DNA of 46,229 nt from Dehalococcoidia bacterium (GCA_009841605.1 VXLM01000042.1:1-46229), one strand, 5' to 3'. Positions 25,511 to 33,975 are shown, numbered from the stretch's first letter. A program made the numbers and translations. The notes: generated by a model not told the origin, from the letters alone.

Positions 25511-26992
25511 CTACATTCGCGATGGCATATTCGTTGCCGGGCCGGAGTGTCCGAAGCGGTATCCGCGCTGGTTTCCGAAGGACTTGTTCGGCGCGGGATG
25601 CGTCGATCCCGGATTCGGGTCAGGTGTCCCCACCAACTTTCCGTCGTCTACCCATTCCACGTCTCCGCCGTACATGTTCTCGATGAGCAGGTCGGTGAGC
25701 CTCGCCTCGATGTTGACGTGTTCAGGGTCGCCGGAGAGATCTCGCGTCTCGCGGGGGTCGTCGTGAAGGTCGAATAGCTGGGTCACGTTGCCTTCGGGGT
25801 AGTAGACCAGCTTGTAGCGGGTGTCGCGGATCATGCGTGTGGGCCGATCTTCCTCCCCGTGTCCCCCGAAGATGTACTCACGCTTCTCATCGCCCACGAG
25901 TGACAGGCCCTCGACGGTGTCGGGAATGGGCACGTCGCAGATGTCGGCCAGCGTCGGGAACACATCGGCCTGCACGGCGAGCCGGTCGTCGTGGACGTTT
26001 CGGCCGAGGTCGTCCCTCTCGGCGGGCGGCATGAGGACCATGGGGATCTTGGCGGAGTTCTCGTACATCACGCTCTTTGCGAACAGCCCGTGGTTGCCGA
26101 GCATGTCTCCGTGGTCGGACGTGAAGGCGATGACGGTGTTGTCCAGCAGGTTCTCCTCACGGAGGAGGCCGATGACCAGCCTGATCTGGTGGTCGATGTG
26201 CGTCGCCTGGGCGTAGAAGCCCTGCCGCGCTCGCTTGAGTGCGTCGGGCGAGTAGGTGTCGCGTCCGACGGGTCGTGCTCGCAGGGCGTATGGCCAGTCG
26301 GACGGGCCCCCCGACCAGTCGCCGTAGTACGGCTCGTCGATTTCGATGTCGCGGTACATGTCCAAGTACGCGGACAGTGGCGCAATGGGCGGGTGCGGCG
26401 GGCTGAACGACATGTACCAGAAACCGGGCTTCCTCGGGTCGCGGCGGGCGATGAACTTGGACATTTCACGGACCGTCCAGTTCGTCTGGTGGAGGTACTC
26501 GGGCAGGTGCCAGGGACTCACCATATAGTCGTTGTTGGAAGCTCCGTGGCCGTACTCCTGACCGGCGTAACCCTCGTCCTGCAGGAAGAGCTCGTAGTCA
26601 TCCTTCGCCATTCCGAACTGGTGGCGTCCCTCTTCGAGCAGAAGCACGTCGTCGAAGCCGATGCGGTCGCGCTGCGGATAGACGTGGAGCTTGCCGACGC
26701 CGTAGGCCTGATAGCCGTTGTCGCGGAAGGTCTGGGCCATGGTGGGGAGATTGGGCATCGGAAGCGTCTCGTTGAAGACACGGTCGCCGTGGGTGCGCGC
26801 ATGGGTGCCGGTCATGAGCTCCCGACGGGCGGGGATGCACGTCGGCGTGGGAGCGTAGGCGTTCGTGTAGGCGATGCCGTTTCCGATGATATGGTCGAGG
26901 GTCGGTGTCAGGATCGCGGGGTGTCCGAGGGCCCCAATGAGGTCACCGAACCAGTGGTCGGCACAGATCAGCAGGACATTGGGACGGGCCAC
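25511..26992 (-). CDS. Type I sulfatase (alkaline phosphatase superfamily), copy 2
   Basis: 493-residue tandem paralogue of copy 1, sharing long identical stretches such as WHLPE(H/Y)LHQTNWTV and MFRDNGYQA-like segments. The formylglycine motif is C52-I-P-A-R56, the N-terminal metal residue is D12 (CADHWFG), and the later metal motif is FTSDHGDMLGNHG. The longer frame to 27124 is rejected: GTG at 26992 gives the family N-terminus (ARPNVLL) and has GAGGG eight bases upstream. The copies differ mostly in the substrate-facing central part and the extended C-terminus, so they may have different substrates. The gene starts 28 bases after the AI-2E-family gene's stop. Confidence 0.93.
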   Translation of the reverse strand: MARPNVLLICADHWFGDLIGALGHPAILTPTLDHIIGNGIAYTNAYAPTPTCIPARRELMTGTHARTHGDRVFNETLPMPNLPTMAQTFRDNGYQAYGVGKLHVYPQRDRIGFDDVLLLEEGRHQFGMAKDDYELFLQDEGYAGQEYGHGASNNDYMVSPWHLPEYLHQTNWTVREMSKFIARRDPRKPGFWYMSFSPPHPPIAPLSAYLDMYRDIEIDEPYYGDWSGGPSDWPYALRARPVGRDTYSPDALKRARQGFYAQATHIDHQIRLVIGLLREENLLDNTVIAFTSDHGDMLGNHGLFAKSVMYENSAKIPMVLMPPAERDDLGRNVHDDRLAVQADVFPTLADICDVPIPDTVEGLSLVGDEKREYIFGGHGEEDRPTRMIRDTRYKLVYYPEGNVTQLFDLHDDPRETRDLSGDPEHVNIEARLTDLLIENMYGGDVEWVDDGKLVGTPDPNPGSTHPAPNKSFGNQRGYRFGHSGPATNMPSRM

Positions 26993-27020
26993 GTCGATAC
27001 CCTCGTTGTGGGAGTCGCCG

Positions 27021-28181
27021 CTAGGATTGTGCTTCGCCGCCGTCCCCGTTCTCGACGGCCTCTTCGAGCTGCACGGTTTGCGGGTTGTCGCTCCATACCC
27101 GGTAAAAGTATTTGAACACCTCACGGGCGACGCTCGCGACCGGGACGGCGGCCACGACTCCGATCACCCCGAAGGTCTCGCTGGCTACGATCAAGAGCCC
27201 CATGATTACGATGGGGTGCATGTGGACGGCGTTGCCCTGGATGCGCGGGACGAGCAGGGAGTTTTCGAGGAGTTGCGACACGAGATAGAGCGCCAAGACC
27301 CATATGATCTTTTCCGGGTCCGTGGCGAGCGTGACAATGATTCCCGGCACCGCGCCGATGATGGGGCCCACGACGGGGATGGCCTCAGTGATTCCGGCAA
27401 TGATGCCGAGCAGTACGGCGAACTGGATATCCAGCAGTAGCAGTCCCACAAACACGATCAGTCCCACAAACAGCATCAAGAGCAACTGAGCGCGGATGTA
27501 TGCACCCAGCGACTCGTTCACGATGCGGACTACTTCCCTGGCGTGCCCCCTCGCGTTCTTCGGGAAGACGCTCAAGGACGAGGCCACGAGTCGCTCGCCG
27601 TCTTTGAGCAGGTAGAAGAGCAACACAGGAACGATGGCCAGGCCGATGATAAAGCTGAAGGTGTTGGCGACAGTCTGCAGGGTCTTCGTGAGGGCTGACT
27701 GGGCGACGGAGAGAAGGATGTCTCCGAGGTCGGCCACGATCTCTTCGGCTTTATCTCGCACGTCCTGGGGAATGTCATCGGCGAATCTGTGGACGAGTTC
27801 TTCAATCGCCTCCCTGGCCTCGCTATAGATTGTCGGAAGATCCTCGATCAGGGCGGTAGACTGTCGCACTGCCGGCGGGATGATGAGCGCCAGCAGGCCG
27901 ATGAAGATGGCCAGGGCGGTGATGTAGATCACGGCAATGGCAGCGACTCTCGCGGCGTCCGGGTACTTGTGTCGCCACGGCATAACCCTCTCTAACCCTT
28001 TGACCGCAGGGAACAGGATGTATGCGAGGACGCCGCCGATGACGAAGGGGAACAGAGCGCCACGGGCGACATACAAGAGAAGGATGACGAAGACTAGGCT
28101 CGCGACGACGAGGACCATGCGCTTGCGATGGTTCGGCGAAAGCTCCATGAAGCCCCGCCATGGCGCGAATCCTTGTGCCAT
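27021..28181 (-). CDS. AI-2E family transporter (PerM/YhhT-type membrane protein)
   Basis: 386-residue polytopic membrane protein. N-terminal helices (VLVVASLVFVILLLYVA and FPFVIGGVLAYILFPAV) are followed by an amphipathic region of about 100 residues, then a block of C-terminal helices with the family motifs PVLLFYLLKDGER, ITEAIPVVGPIIGAVPGI and NSLLVPRIQGNAVHMHPIVI. About eight membrane segments can be counted. Family members export AI-2 or act as Na+/H+ antiporters or permeases; the substrate here is unknown. The start ATG at 28181 has GAGGAGG upstream; the 45 extra codons of the longer frame run into a REP repeat. It likely co-transcribes with the sulfatases, which could make it a product or substrate transporter, but that is speculative. 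Confidence 0.9.
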   Translation of the reverse strand: MAQGFAPWRGFMELSPNHRKRMVLVVASLVFVILLLYVARGALFPFVIGGVLAYILFPAVKGLERVMPWRHKYPDAARVAAIAVIYITALAIFIGLLALIIPPAVRQSTALIEDLPTIYSEAREAIEELVHRFADDIPQDVRDKAEEIVADLGDILLSVAQSALTKTLQTVANTFSFIIGLAIVPVLLFYLLKDGERLVASSLSVFPKNARGHAREVVRIVNESLGAYIRAQLLLMLFVGLIVFVGLLLLDIQFAVLLGIIAGITEAIPVVGPIIGAVPGIIVTLATDPEKIIWVLALYLVSQLLENSLLVPRIQGNAVHMHPIVIMGLLIVASETFGVIGVVAAVPVASVAREVFKYFYRVWSDNPQTVQLEEAVENGDGGEAQS

Positions 28182-28236
28182 CGTCCAGCCTCCTCGCTTT
28201 TGACGCGATTCGGCAACTATACCACAGACGGCGTGC

Positions 28237-28285
28237 TTTAGATTCTTTGCTGCGCTCGGAATTACAGGGAGGTAGCCCGGAATGA
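28237..28285. repeat. REP-like repeat, family B (diverged copy)
   Basis: TTTAGATTCTTTGCTGCGCT followed by CGGAATTACAGGG and a second CGGAATGACA. Same family as 32863-32905, 32966-32994, 42311-42352 and 45739-45772. Confidence 0.6.
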
Positions 28286-28400
28286 CATGCGCCATAACGC
28301 AAAATGGTTCTGGCAATATGAAGGTAGAGGCGACGCTGAACCCCTAGCCGCCGACAAACCGAGTACTCGAACCTCCGGCCTTATGTTTAAGACAGACGCC

Positions 28401-28631
28401 CTAACCGGACGCAACGGGAACCGCGATCGGCGCGATGGGCTCGATTCCAAGCTCGGCGCACCCGTCCAGATAGACATCTATCGAAACGCGGAACTCACGC
28501 TTTATGCCTTCCACGTCGGTCGCCTCGACATTGGCTATTGGGTATGGGCCGCTGTTGATGACTCCGGCGTGCAGGATCTCGGCCTCATCGTCATAGACCA
28601 CTTCGGCGATGTACCTTTTATATTCCAGCAT
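28401..28631 (-). CDS. HicB-like antitoxin-fold protein without HicA partner
   Basis: 76 residues from the ATG at 28631. The HicB partial RNase-H-fold pattern is seen: MLEYKRYIAEVVYDDEAEIL, a second strand (HAGVIN), and the signature KREFRVSIDVYLDGCAELG, which matches the F-x-x-S-V/I-D-x-Y-L-x-x-C core of the family. The usual phenylalanine-glycine motif before the helix is degenerate (ANVEATDVEGI). No HicA toxin frame with its GSH motif exists on either side, so it is either a solitary HicB-like regulator or the remnant of a lost pair. The C-terminus is short and lacks a recognisable ribbon-helix-helix DNA-binding tail. Confidence 0.7.
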   Translation of the reverse strand: MLEYKRYIAEVVYDDEAEILHAGVINSGPYPIANVEATDVEGIKREFRVSIDVYLDGCAELGIEPIAPIAVPVASG

Positions 28632-28697
28632 CAACGATTGGTTATATTGCCTCATTCGAATTTATCTTGTTCACAATATAGTAAAGCCGAGCAGCCG

Positions 28698-28766
28698 CGA
28701 ACCACGAGAACCATCACCTTCTCCTTGCCACCGGAGATGGCGGACCGGGTGGGCGAGGCGATGAAT
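28698..28766 (+). pseudogene. Remnant of a ribbon-helix-helix antitoxin N-terminus
   Basis: The plus-strand frame reads RTITFSLPPEMADRVGEAMN, a typical CopG-like strand and first helix, but no start codon or ribosome site precedes it and the second helix is replaced by unrelated sequence. It lies just upstream of the VapB-like gene. Probably a decayed antitoxin. Confidence 0.4.
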
Positions 28767-28845
28767 TTGTCAGGGGGCCCATGCGGGTCTGACGAACCCT
28801 CATTCGTACGACGCTGTGGTATTCTACGTGAAGGAGGCACGAATC

Positions 28846-29079
28846 ATGCAAAGGGCGCTACACGTAAGAACAACGGTGCTTCCGGGAGGCAAGATCGAAA
28901 TCGTGGACCGGGAGCTTCCAGTTGGAGAGTCCGTTGACGTGGTTGTCAGCCAGTCGGCTGTGTCGTCGAGACGTCCGATCATGGAAATCCTCAACAGCGG
29001 CCCGGAGCGCCGGCTATTCCGGACCGCGGAGGAGGTGAGGGCCTACCTGGCAGAGGAGCGAGCATCATGGGACCGCTAA
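28846..29079 (+). CDS. VapB-like antitoxin
   Basis: 77-residue small protein from the ATG at 28846, supported by AAGGAGG at 28831-28837. The N-terminus folds as a likely beta-hairpin swap domain (VRTTVLPGGKIEIVDRELPVGESVDVVV), as in antitoxins paired with PIN toxins, and the C-terminal helix (RTAEEVRAYLAEERASWDR) is the expected toxin-binding tail. Its stop overlaps the next gene's start by 13 bases, giving the coupled order antitoxin-toxin. It should repress its own promoter and neutralise the downstream ribonuclease; both statements follow from family knowledge rather than from visible sites. Confidence 0.8.
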   Translation: MQRALHVRTTVLPGGKIEIVDRELPVGESVDVVVSQSAVSSRRPIMEILNSGPERRLFRTAEEVRAYLAEERASWDR

Positions 29080-29510
29080 CGCTGCCACCTGCCGGCTTGG
29101 TCTACGTCGATGCCAACGTACTCATCTACAGCGTCGAGCGCATCGAGCCGTACCGCTCACTTCTGGAACCGATGTGGGAGCAGGCTCAGGGAGGCAGCCT
29201 CACCGCCGTAAGCAGCGCCGTCATTGCGGCTGAAGTCCTCGTGAAGCCGATCCGGGAAGGGAACTCAGAGATTGAAGCGCAGTACCGCGAGGTCTTTGCT
29301 TCCAATGCCTTCAGATTGTTGGATGCCTCGTACGCGCTGTTCGAGGACGCCGCTCGCCTGCGCGCCGAGACGGGACTCAAGACCCCGGACGCGCTCCACG
29401 TCGCAACAGCCTTTTCCGTAGGTTGCGCCCTCTTCGTGTCCAACGACACCGACTTCCATCGTGTCGAGGGCTTGCCCATCGTCGTCCTGGATGATCTGAT
29501 CGAGCCGTAG
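29067..29510 (+). CDS. PIN-domain ribonuclease toxin (VapC-like)
   Basis: 147 residues. The acidic PIN residues are all present: D in VYVDANVLIY (about residue 15), E in AAEVLVKP, D in KTPDALHVATA and the last D in VSNDTDF. These hold Mg2+ for RNA cleavage. It overlaps the VapB-like gene by 13 bases with the start at ATG 29067, an arrangement that ties toxin translation to the antitoxin. VapC toxins usually cut tRNA or the rRNA sarcin-ricin loop; the target here is unknown. It seems intact. Confidence 0.9.
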   Translation: MGPLTLPPAGLVYVDANVLIYSVERIEPYRSLLEPMWEQAQGGSLTAVSSAVIAAEVLVKPIREGNSEIEAQYREVFASNAFRLLDASYALFEDAARLRAETGLKTPDALHVATAFSVGCALFVSNDTDFHRVEGLPIVVLDDLIEP

Positions 29511-29612
29511 ACGGACATTACCGACAGCAGCAAACCCGGCGGCGACAATCCCCCCTACTAATCCGGGACGAACGCGGATGTGTCCCGCGAATCTGCTATC
29601 CTGTGTGGCGCT

Positions 29613-31184
29613 ATGCAGAGCCACGACCGTCCGTCCCCGCCTGAATACGGCATCATGTTCAATCATGACGGCACGTTCCACGGCAAGTCCGAGTACCCCC
29701 AGCGGATCGACGAATTGCTGGACAAGCTATACGGGCCGCTGCAGGACACGCAGGTCGGGGCCTTCATGTGGTGCGGCGGCGCGGAACAGGCGAGATGGCC
29801 GTCCGACAATCTGGAGTCGATTTTCGATCCGAGAGACCGGCCGTACGGGTCCGTCAAGGAGTTCCGAAGGGCGGAGAACGTCCGCGCGATGTACGAGCGG
29901 GGCGAAGATTTGTACGGCGACATCGTACGGCGCGGACACGATCTCGGCATGGACGTGTACGTCGCCATCCGCATGAACGACAACCACTTCTGGTCAGACT
30001 CCGCCCGAAAGGCGTTCCCGCTCGCGCCGGAGGAGATGGCGAAGACGGTTCGACCGGAGCTCACGCAGTTCCGCAAGGACCATCCTGAGTTGGTGCTCGG
30101 CATCGGCAACGCGCCGCGCTGGGCGGTAACGTCGTGGAATATGGCGCTTCCCGAGGTACGGGAGTACGCGCTGCTCCGCATTCGGGAGGCGTGCATGCTG
30201 GCCAACTGGGACGGCGTGGAGATCGATTGGCAACGCCACGCATTCCATTTACCTACGTCCGACGCCTATCGCTTGCGATATGCGCTAACCGACCTGATGC
30301 GGGCCATCCGCCGGCTCGCGGACGATATCGCGCGTGAGCGAGGGCGTCCCTTCCACATTCTCACGCGGGTCGGCGCGTCCGAGGAGACCAACCGGCGAAT
30401 CGGGTATGACGTTGGGACGTGGATCGACGAGGGGCTGACCGACATCCTGGCGACGAACTCGAACTCCGGCAACGATCCCGGCGTGGAGGTGGAACGCTAC
30501 GTCGAGATGATGGAGGGGACGAATATCAAGCTCTATCCGGGATTCGACAGTCATGGCGAGTTCGGACGAGGCCATCTTGTCGAACAGTCCCGGTGGCGCG
30601 AGGGATGGGTGCGAGGTCTGGCGAAGTCCTACTACGATCGCGGAGCGTCAGGTGTTCACCTGTTCAACTGGCACAACTATGCGGCGGAGTTGAATAGCCT
30701 GTTGACCACCATCGGGTCTCCGGATACTCTCACGGGCGTCGATACGATCTACACGCCGGTCAAGAGACATATTCGCGGCAAGGATGAGATACGGTACGGG
30801 GCTGAGCGTGACGACCGCCTGCTGGGCGAAGTCCCCGTGCCGCTGTACCGTACCCTGACGGGAGACGGCCCGACCTTCCACATCCGCGTCCACGACGACG
30901 TTTCCGAGGGCACGAGTGTCGAGCTTCAGATCAACCTCGACCACTACTCGCCAAATGACGCCGTGTCGGTCAAGCTCGATGGCGGGCTTCTCGGCGAGCC
31001 AACTCTGCACCGGACAAGCGGGGAGGGTCACCTTTCTGAGGATGCGTGGCTGGTCTGGAAGCTCGACGCCATGCAGGTCGGGCGGGGTGTCCATGAAGTG
31101 CAGATTGTCCTCGATCGACGTGACTCTCGTCTCGGCGTTCCCATAGTCGTCGAGAATGTCGAACTCCACATATCGCACAACTAG
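29613..31184 (+). CDS. Predicted glycosidase-like TIM-barrel protein, tandem paralogue 1
   Basis: 523 residues from ATG 29613 (an upstream GTG at 29580 is possible). I do not recognise an established family by name; the layout resembles GHL10-type or family-10-like hydrolases. Features: an N-terminal block with NHDGTFHGKSEYP, conserved IRMNDNHFW, TSWNMALPEVREYAL, then the likely barrel strand with acidic residues LANWDGVEIDWQRHAFHLP. TRVGASEETNRRIGYDV, EGTNIKLYPGF and GVHLFNWHNYA follow. After about residue 410 comes a beta-rich C-terminal domain (DRLLGEVPVPLYRTLTGDGP to the end). No signal peptide. The conserved E and D of VEIDW are candidate catalytic residues. A carbohydrate role is inferred. 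Confidence 0.75.
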   Translation: MQSHDRPSPPEYGIMFNHDGTFHGKSEYPQRIDELLDKLYGPLQDTQVGAFMWCGGAEQARWPSDNLESIFDPRDRPYGSVKEFRRAENVRAMYERGEDLYGDIVRRGHDLGMDVYVAIRMNDNHFWSDSARKAFPLAPEEMAKTVRPELTQFRKDHPELVLGIGNAPRWAVTSWNMALPEVREYALLRIREACMLANWDGVEIDWQRHAFHLPTSDAYRLRYALTDLMRAIRRLADDIARERGRPFHILTRVGASEETNRRIGYDVGTWIDEGLTDILATNSNSGNDPGVEVERYVEMMEGTNIKLYPGFDSHGEFGRGHLVEQSRWREGWVRGLAKSYYDRGASGVHLFNWHNYAAELNSLLTTIGSPDTLTGVDTIYTPVKRHIRGKDEIRYGAERDDRLLGEVPVPLYRTLTGDGPTFHIRVHDDVSEGTSVELQINLDHYSPNDAVSVKLDGGLLGEPTLHRTSGEGHLSEDAWLVWKLDAMQVGRGVHEVQIVLDRRDSRLGVPIVVENVELHISHN

Positions 31185-31201
31185 AAAGGAAAACAGCCCT
31201 C

Positions 31202-32782
31202 ATGAGCCAAGAAGTCGGCACCTCCACAAATCGCCCACCCGCCCCTACCTACCGCATCATTTATAACTGGGACGGCGCGCCGCACTTCTACTCCGAGTAC
31301 CCCCAGACCATGGAGCAGTTCATGGAGAAGGTGTACGCCCCACTCGCCGACACGCAGGTGGACGCCCTCTTCTGGTGCATGGGCACACACGAGGCGACGT
31401 GGCTCTCGGACAACATTCCCGTGGTCGGCGATACCGTGGACAGGGTGTACGGTACCGTCCGCTCGATGCGCGACACCGAGAACCTGCGGGCGATGCTGGA
31501 ACGTGGCGAAGACCCCTACCCTGCCATGGTCGACCGGGGGCGCGAGCTTGGCATCGACGTGTGGAACTCGATTCGCATGAACGACAACCACTTCTGGGAT
31601 ATCGACAGCTTGGAGGCGATGCAGACTTCCAAATCTCAGGGCCTGACCGATATGCGGCGGCAGCACCCTGAGTGGTGCCTCGGGGACGACGCGCCGAACT
31701 GGTGCACGACCTCATGGAACATGGCAATGCCGGAGGTCCGGGAGCACAAGCTCGATCTGATCGAGCAATCCTGCCGCCTGGCGGACTGGGACGGCGTCGA
31801 GCTCGACTGGCAGCGGCACGCCTTCCACCTTCCGGGCAAGCACGAGTATAGACTGCGCTATGCCCTGACCGACCTACAACGGGCGATTCGCCGTATGACC
31901 GACGGTATCGCCGCAGAGCGCGGGAGGCCGTTCCCTGTGGCGGTGAGGGTCGGCGCTACGTTGGAGGCGTGCAGGAACATTGGCTACGACGTCGAGACGT
32001 GGGTGAAGGAAGGCCTGTGCGACATCATCATCGGCGGGGGCAACTCCGGCACCGATCCGTGCTTCGAGACGGAGGAGTTCCTTAAGCTCGTAGAGGGCAC
32101 AAACATCCTGGTCTACCCCGGGTACGACTTCGAAAGCAGGCAGGCTGCAGACCGTCTGATACCCCACTCGGAGTGGCGCACTTGGTGGTTCGCCGCGATG
32201 TCGCAAGGGCACTTCGCGCGGGGGGCGCACGGAATGTATGCCTTCAACTGGCACGCGGGAGCAACGACCCGGCGCGAGACGCTCACGTCAATCGGCTCGA
32301 TTGAGACCCTGCGACGAAAGAACAAGGCCTACACTGCCATACAGCGAAGTATCGCCAACAACCCTCTCCGCGAGGACGCCGAGCGTGACGACCGGCTCTA
32401 CGGTGAGGTGCCCGTGACGCTCTACCGCACGCTTACCCACGACGGGCCGACCGTGCACATCCCCGTCTACGATGATATCGAGGCCGAGGGTGGGGCTGTC
32501 CAACTGCTGATTGAGTTGGAGCACTTCTCGCCCACCGGGGACGAGGTGGAGGTCACGCTGGACGGGACGGTCTTGGGCGAACCCTCCGTTCGAAACGTCA
32601 ATGCCGATGACCCGGCTGTTCCTGAGTCGGTGCACGAGAACAGCTGGCTCGTGTGGGACCTGAGTCGTGCTCAGGGCGGCATGGGGGCGCACGAAGTCAA
32701 GATCGTTCTGGTGAGGCGGGACCCTCGCATAGGGGTACCCATCGTTGTGAACAACGTCGAGTTCTGGGTTACGTACGAGTAG
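31202..32782 (+). CDS. Predicted glycosidase-like TIM-barrel protein, tandem paralogue 2
   Basis: 526 residues, head-to-tail with paralogue 1 and 17 bases downstream of it. Nearly every conserved block is shared: IRMNDNHFW, TTSWNMAMPEVREHKLDL, LADWDGVELDWQRHAFHLP, RLRYALTDLQRAIRRMTDGI, VRVGATLEACRNIGYDVETW, EGTNILVYPGYD and ERDDRLYGEVPVTLYRTLT, with the same beta-rich tail ending GVPIVVNNVEFWV. Differences concentrate in the loops between barrel strands, which suggests related but not identical substrates. The start ATG has only a weak AAAGGAAA site, so translation may depend on the upstream gene. Two sulfatases lie 2.6 kb away on the other strand; a link through sulfated glycans is conjecture. 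Confidence 0.75.
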   Translation: MSQEVGTSTNRPPAPTYRIIYNWDGAPHFYSEYPQTMEQFMEKVYAPLADTQVDALFWCMGTHEATWLSDNIPVVGDTVDRVYGTVRSMRDTENLRAMLERGEDPYPAMVDRGRELGIDVWNSIRMNDNHFWDIDSLEAMQTSKSQGLTDMRRQHPEWCLGDDAPNWCTTSWNMAMPEVREHKLDLIEQSCRLADWDGVELDWQRHAFHLPGKHEYRLRYALTDLQRAIRRMTDGIAAERGRPFPVAVRVGATLEACRNIGYDVETWVKEGLCDIIIGGGNSGTDPCFETEEFLKLVEGTNILVYPGYDFESRQAADRLIPHSEWRTWWFAAMSQGHFARGAHGMYAFNWHAGATTRRETLTSIGSIETLRRKNKAYTAIQRSIANNPLREDAERDDRLYGEVPVTLYRTLTHDGPTVHIPVYDDIEAEGGAVQLLIELEHFSPTGDEVEVTLDGTVLGEPSVRNVNADDPAVPESVHENSWLVWDLSRAQGGMGAHEVKIVLVRRDPRIGVPIVVNNVEFWVTYE

Positions 32783-32791
32783 GAGAACTCA

Positions 32792-32808
32792 GCGCAGAGG
32801 GCGCAACG
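32792..32808. repeat. CGCAGAGGGCGC-type repeat, family G
   Basis: CGCAGAGGGCGCAACGGGT just after the second glycosidase-like gene. Related units lie at 40124-40141 and 42154-42182. Confidence 0.5.
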
Positions 32809-32862
32809 GGTCAGTCTTGTAGATTCCCGCCTACCGAGACCTTTGCATAACCCCGACCACAC

Positions 32863-32994
32863 TGTCATTCCGAACGCAGCGAAGCGGAGTGAGGAATCTA
32901 AAATCAGTATCCTCCAAGCGAAGACTCGTAGCTGGAACAGCTTCGATGACGCAGGCGAATCACCCTAGATTCCTCGCTACGCTCGGAATGACAG
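32863..32994. repeat. Inverted pair of family B repeats (MITE-like unit)
   Basis: The left arm begins TGTCATTCCGAACGCAGCG and runs into GAGGAATCTAAAAT. The right arm (32966-32994) is its diverged reverse complement, TAGATTCCTCGCTACGCTCG then GAATGACA. The arms bracket about 60 unrelated bases. The unit resembles a non-autonomous inverted-repeat element. Copies occur at three other sites in the window. Confidence 0.65.
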
Positions 32995-33060
32995 GTTTCG
33001 CAAAATTTTCCCTACGCGGCAATGACGACTGAGCCTGGGATTGGATGAGTCAAAACTAGG

Positions 33061-33876
33061 CTAGTACAGCGCGTTGGCGAAGGGGTTGCGGTAGGTCCTG
33101 GTGGTCTCGTGGTCTTCGCCGAGGAGCTTGAAGATTGCGATGACGGCCTTCCGCGCTCCGTCGTCGTCGTAGTACCGGTTGCGGAGGATTATGTCGATGA
33201 AGCCCTCTAGGGCGGCCTCGTTGTTGCCTTCCCGGAGCAGGCGGATGGCGTTGAGGTAATCGGTCTTGATGGGAGCGTCGTCGAGGACGTCCGGCGTCTC
33301 CACGTATCGGAAGAGGCGCGAAAGGGCCTTGATGGCCTCGGCAGTCTCGAAGCGGTCGGAGCCGAGAGGGATGCGCTCGGCGGTCTCGGCGGCCTTCGAA
33401 GGGTCGGAGTAGAGCTCCACTTGCGCCATAAGCGTGATGCCGTGCTGGTCGTCGGGCTCGTTTTCCAGAACCTCCCAGAGGAGGTGGTGGGCCTCGCCGA
33501 GGTTCCCTTCGGCCACCAGCGCTTCCGCCCGCTTGAGCTGTTCGTGGAACCTGCTGGGCAGGGCTTTCTTGAGCCAGTCGACGATCACTTGCTCAGGCAG
33601 CGCTCCGACGAACTCGTCCTTCACCTCGCCGTCCACGAAGAGCTTGACGGCCGGGATGCTTGTGATCCGGTATTGTCGGGCGATCATAGGGTGCTTCTCC
33701 GTGTCGAGCTTGCGAAGCTCCCAGTCGTCGCCGTTCTGATCGGCCAGGCGCTCCAGGACGGGGCCGATGACCCGGCACGGCCCGCACCACGCGGCCCAGA
33801 AATCCACCAGCACCGGCTTTTCGCGGCTGCGCTCGATCACGTCCAGTTCAAAGTTGTCGGTATCAAATCGTGACAT
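33061..33876 (-). CDS. cnoX: Thioredoxin-TPR chaperedoxin (CnoX/YbbN-like)
   Basis: 271 residues: an N-terminal thioredoxin domain with C31-G-P-C34 (FWAAWCGPC) and the cis-proline in ITSIPAV (P75), then a C-terminal helical region with TPR-like repeats (RAEALVAEGNLGEAHHLLWE and NAIRLLREGNNEAALEGFID). E. coli CnoX has a redox-inactive SxxC site; here the full CGPC is present, as in many other bacteria, so it may also reduce disulfides. Known family roles are protecting proteins from aggregation under oxidative stress and delivering clients to GroEL. Cytoplasmic, single gene. Confidence 0.9.
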   Translation of the reverse strand: MSRFDTDNFELDVIERSREKPVLVDFWAAWCGPCRVIGPVLERLADQNGDDWELRKLDTEKHPMIARQYRITSIPAVKLFVDGEVKDEFVGALPEQVIVDWLKKALPSRFHEQLKRAEALVAEGNLGEAHHLLWEVLENEPDDQHGITLMAQVELYSDPSKAAETAERIPLGSDRFETAEAIKALSRLFRYVETPDVLDDAPIKTDYLNAIRLLREGNNEAALEGFIDIILRNRYYDDDGARKAVIAIFKLLGEDHETTRTYRNPFANALY

Positions 33877-33945
33877 CGGTCAACCTATTAAGAAGAAAGT
33901 AGAGAGAAATGCGTATTGGTTACGGCTTGAGGGTTGGTATTCAAC

Positions 33946-33975
33946 TTACTACTTTCTACTCACTACTTTCTACTT
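33946..33975. repeat. Tandem ACTACTTTCTACTC repeat
   Basis: Two and a half copies of a CTACTTTCTACTCA unit at the very end of the MFS gene. Similar to 12672-12694 and 13911-13945. Part of the unit extends into the last codons of the transporter gene. Confidence 0.55.

Noticed and set aside
28287-28937. Long plus-strand frame across the toxin-antitoxin gap
   Set aside because: No start or ribosome site; only the short ribbon-helix-helix stretch inside it looks like protein, so that alone was kept as a remnant.
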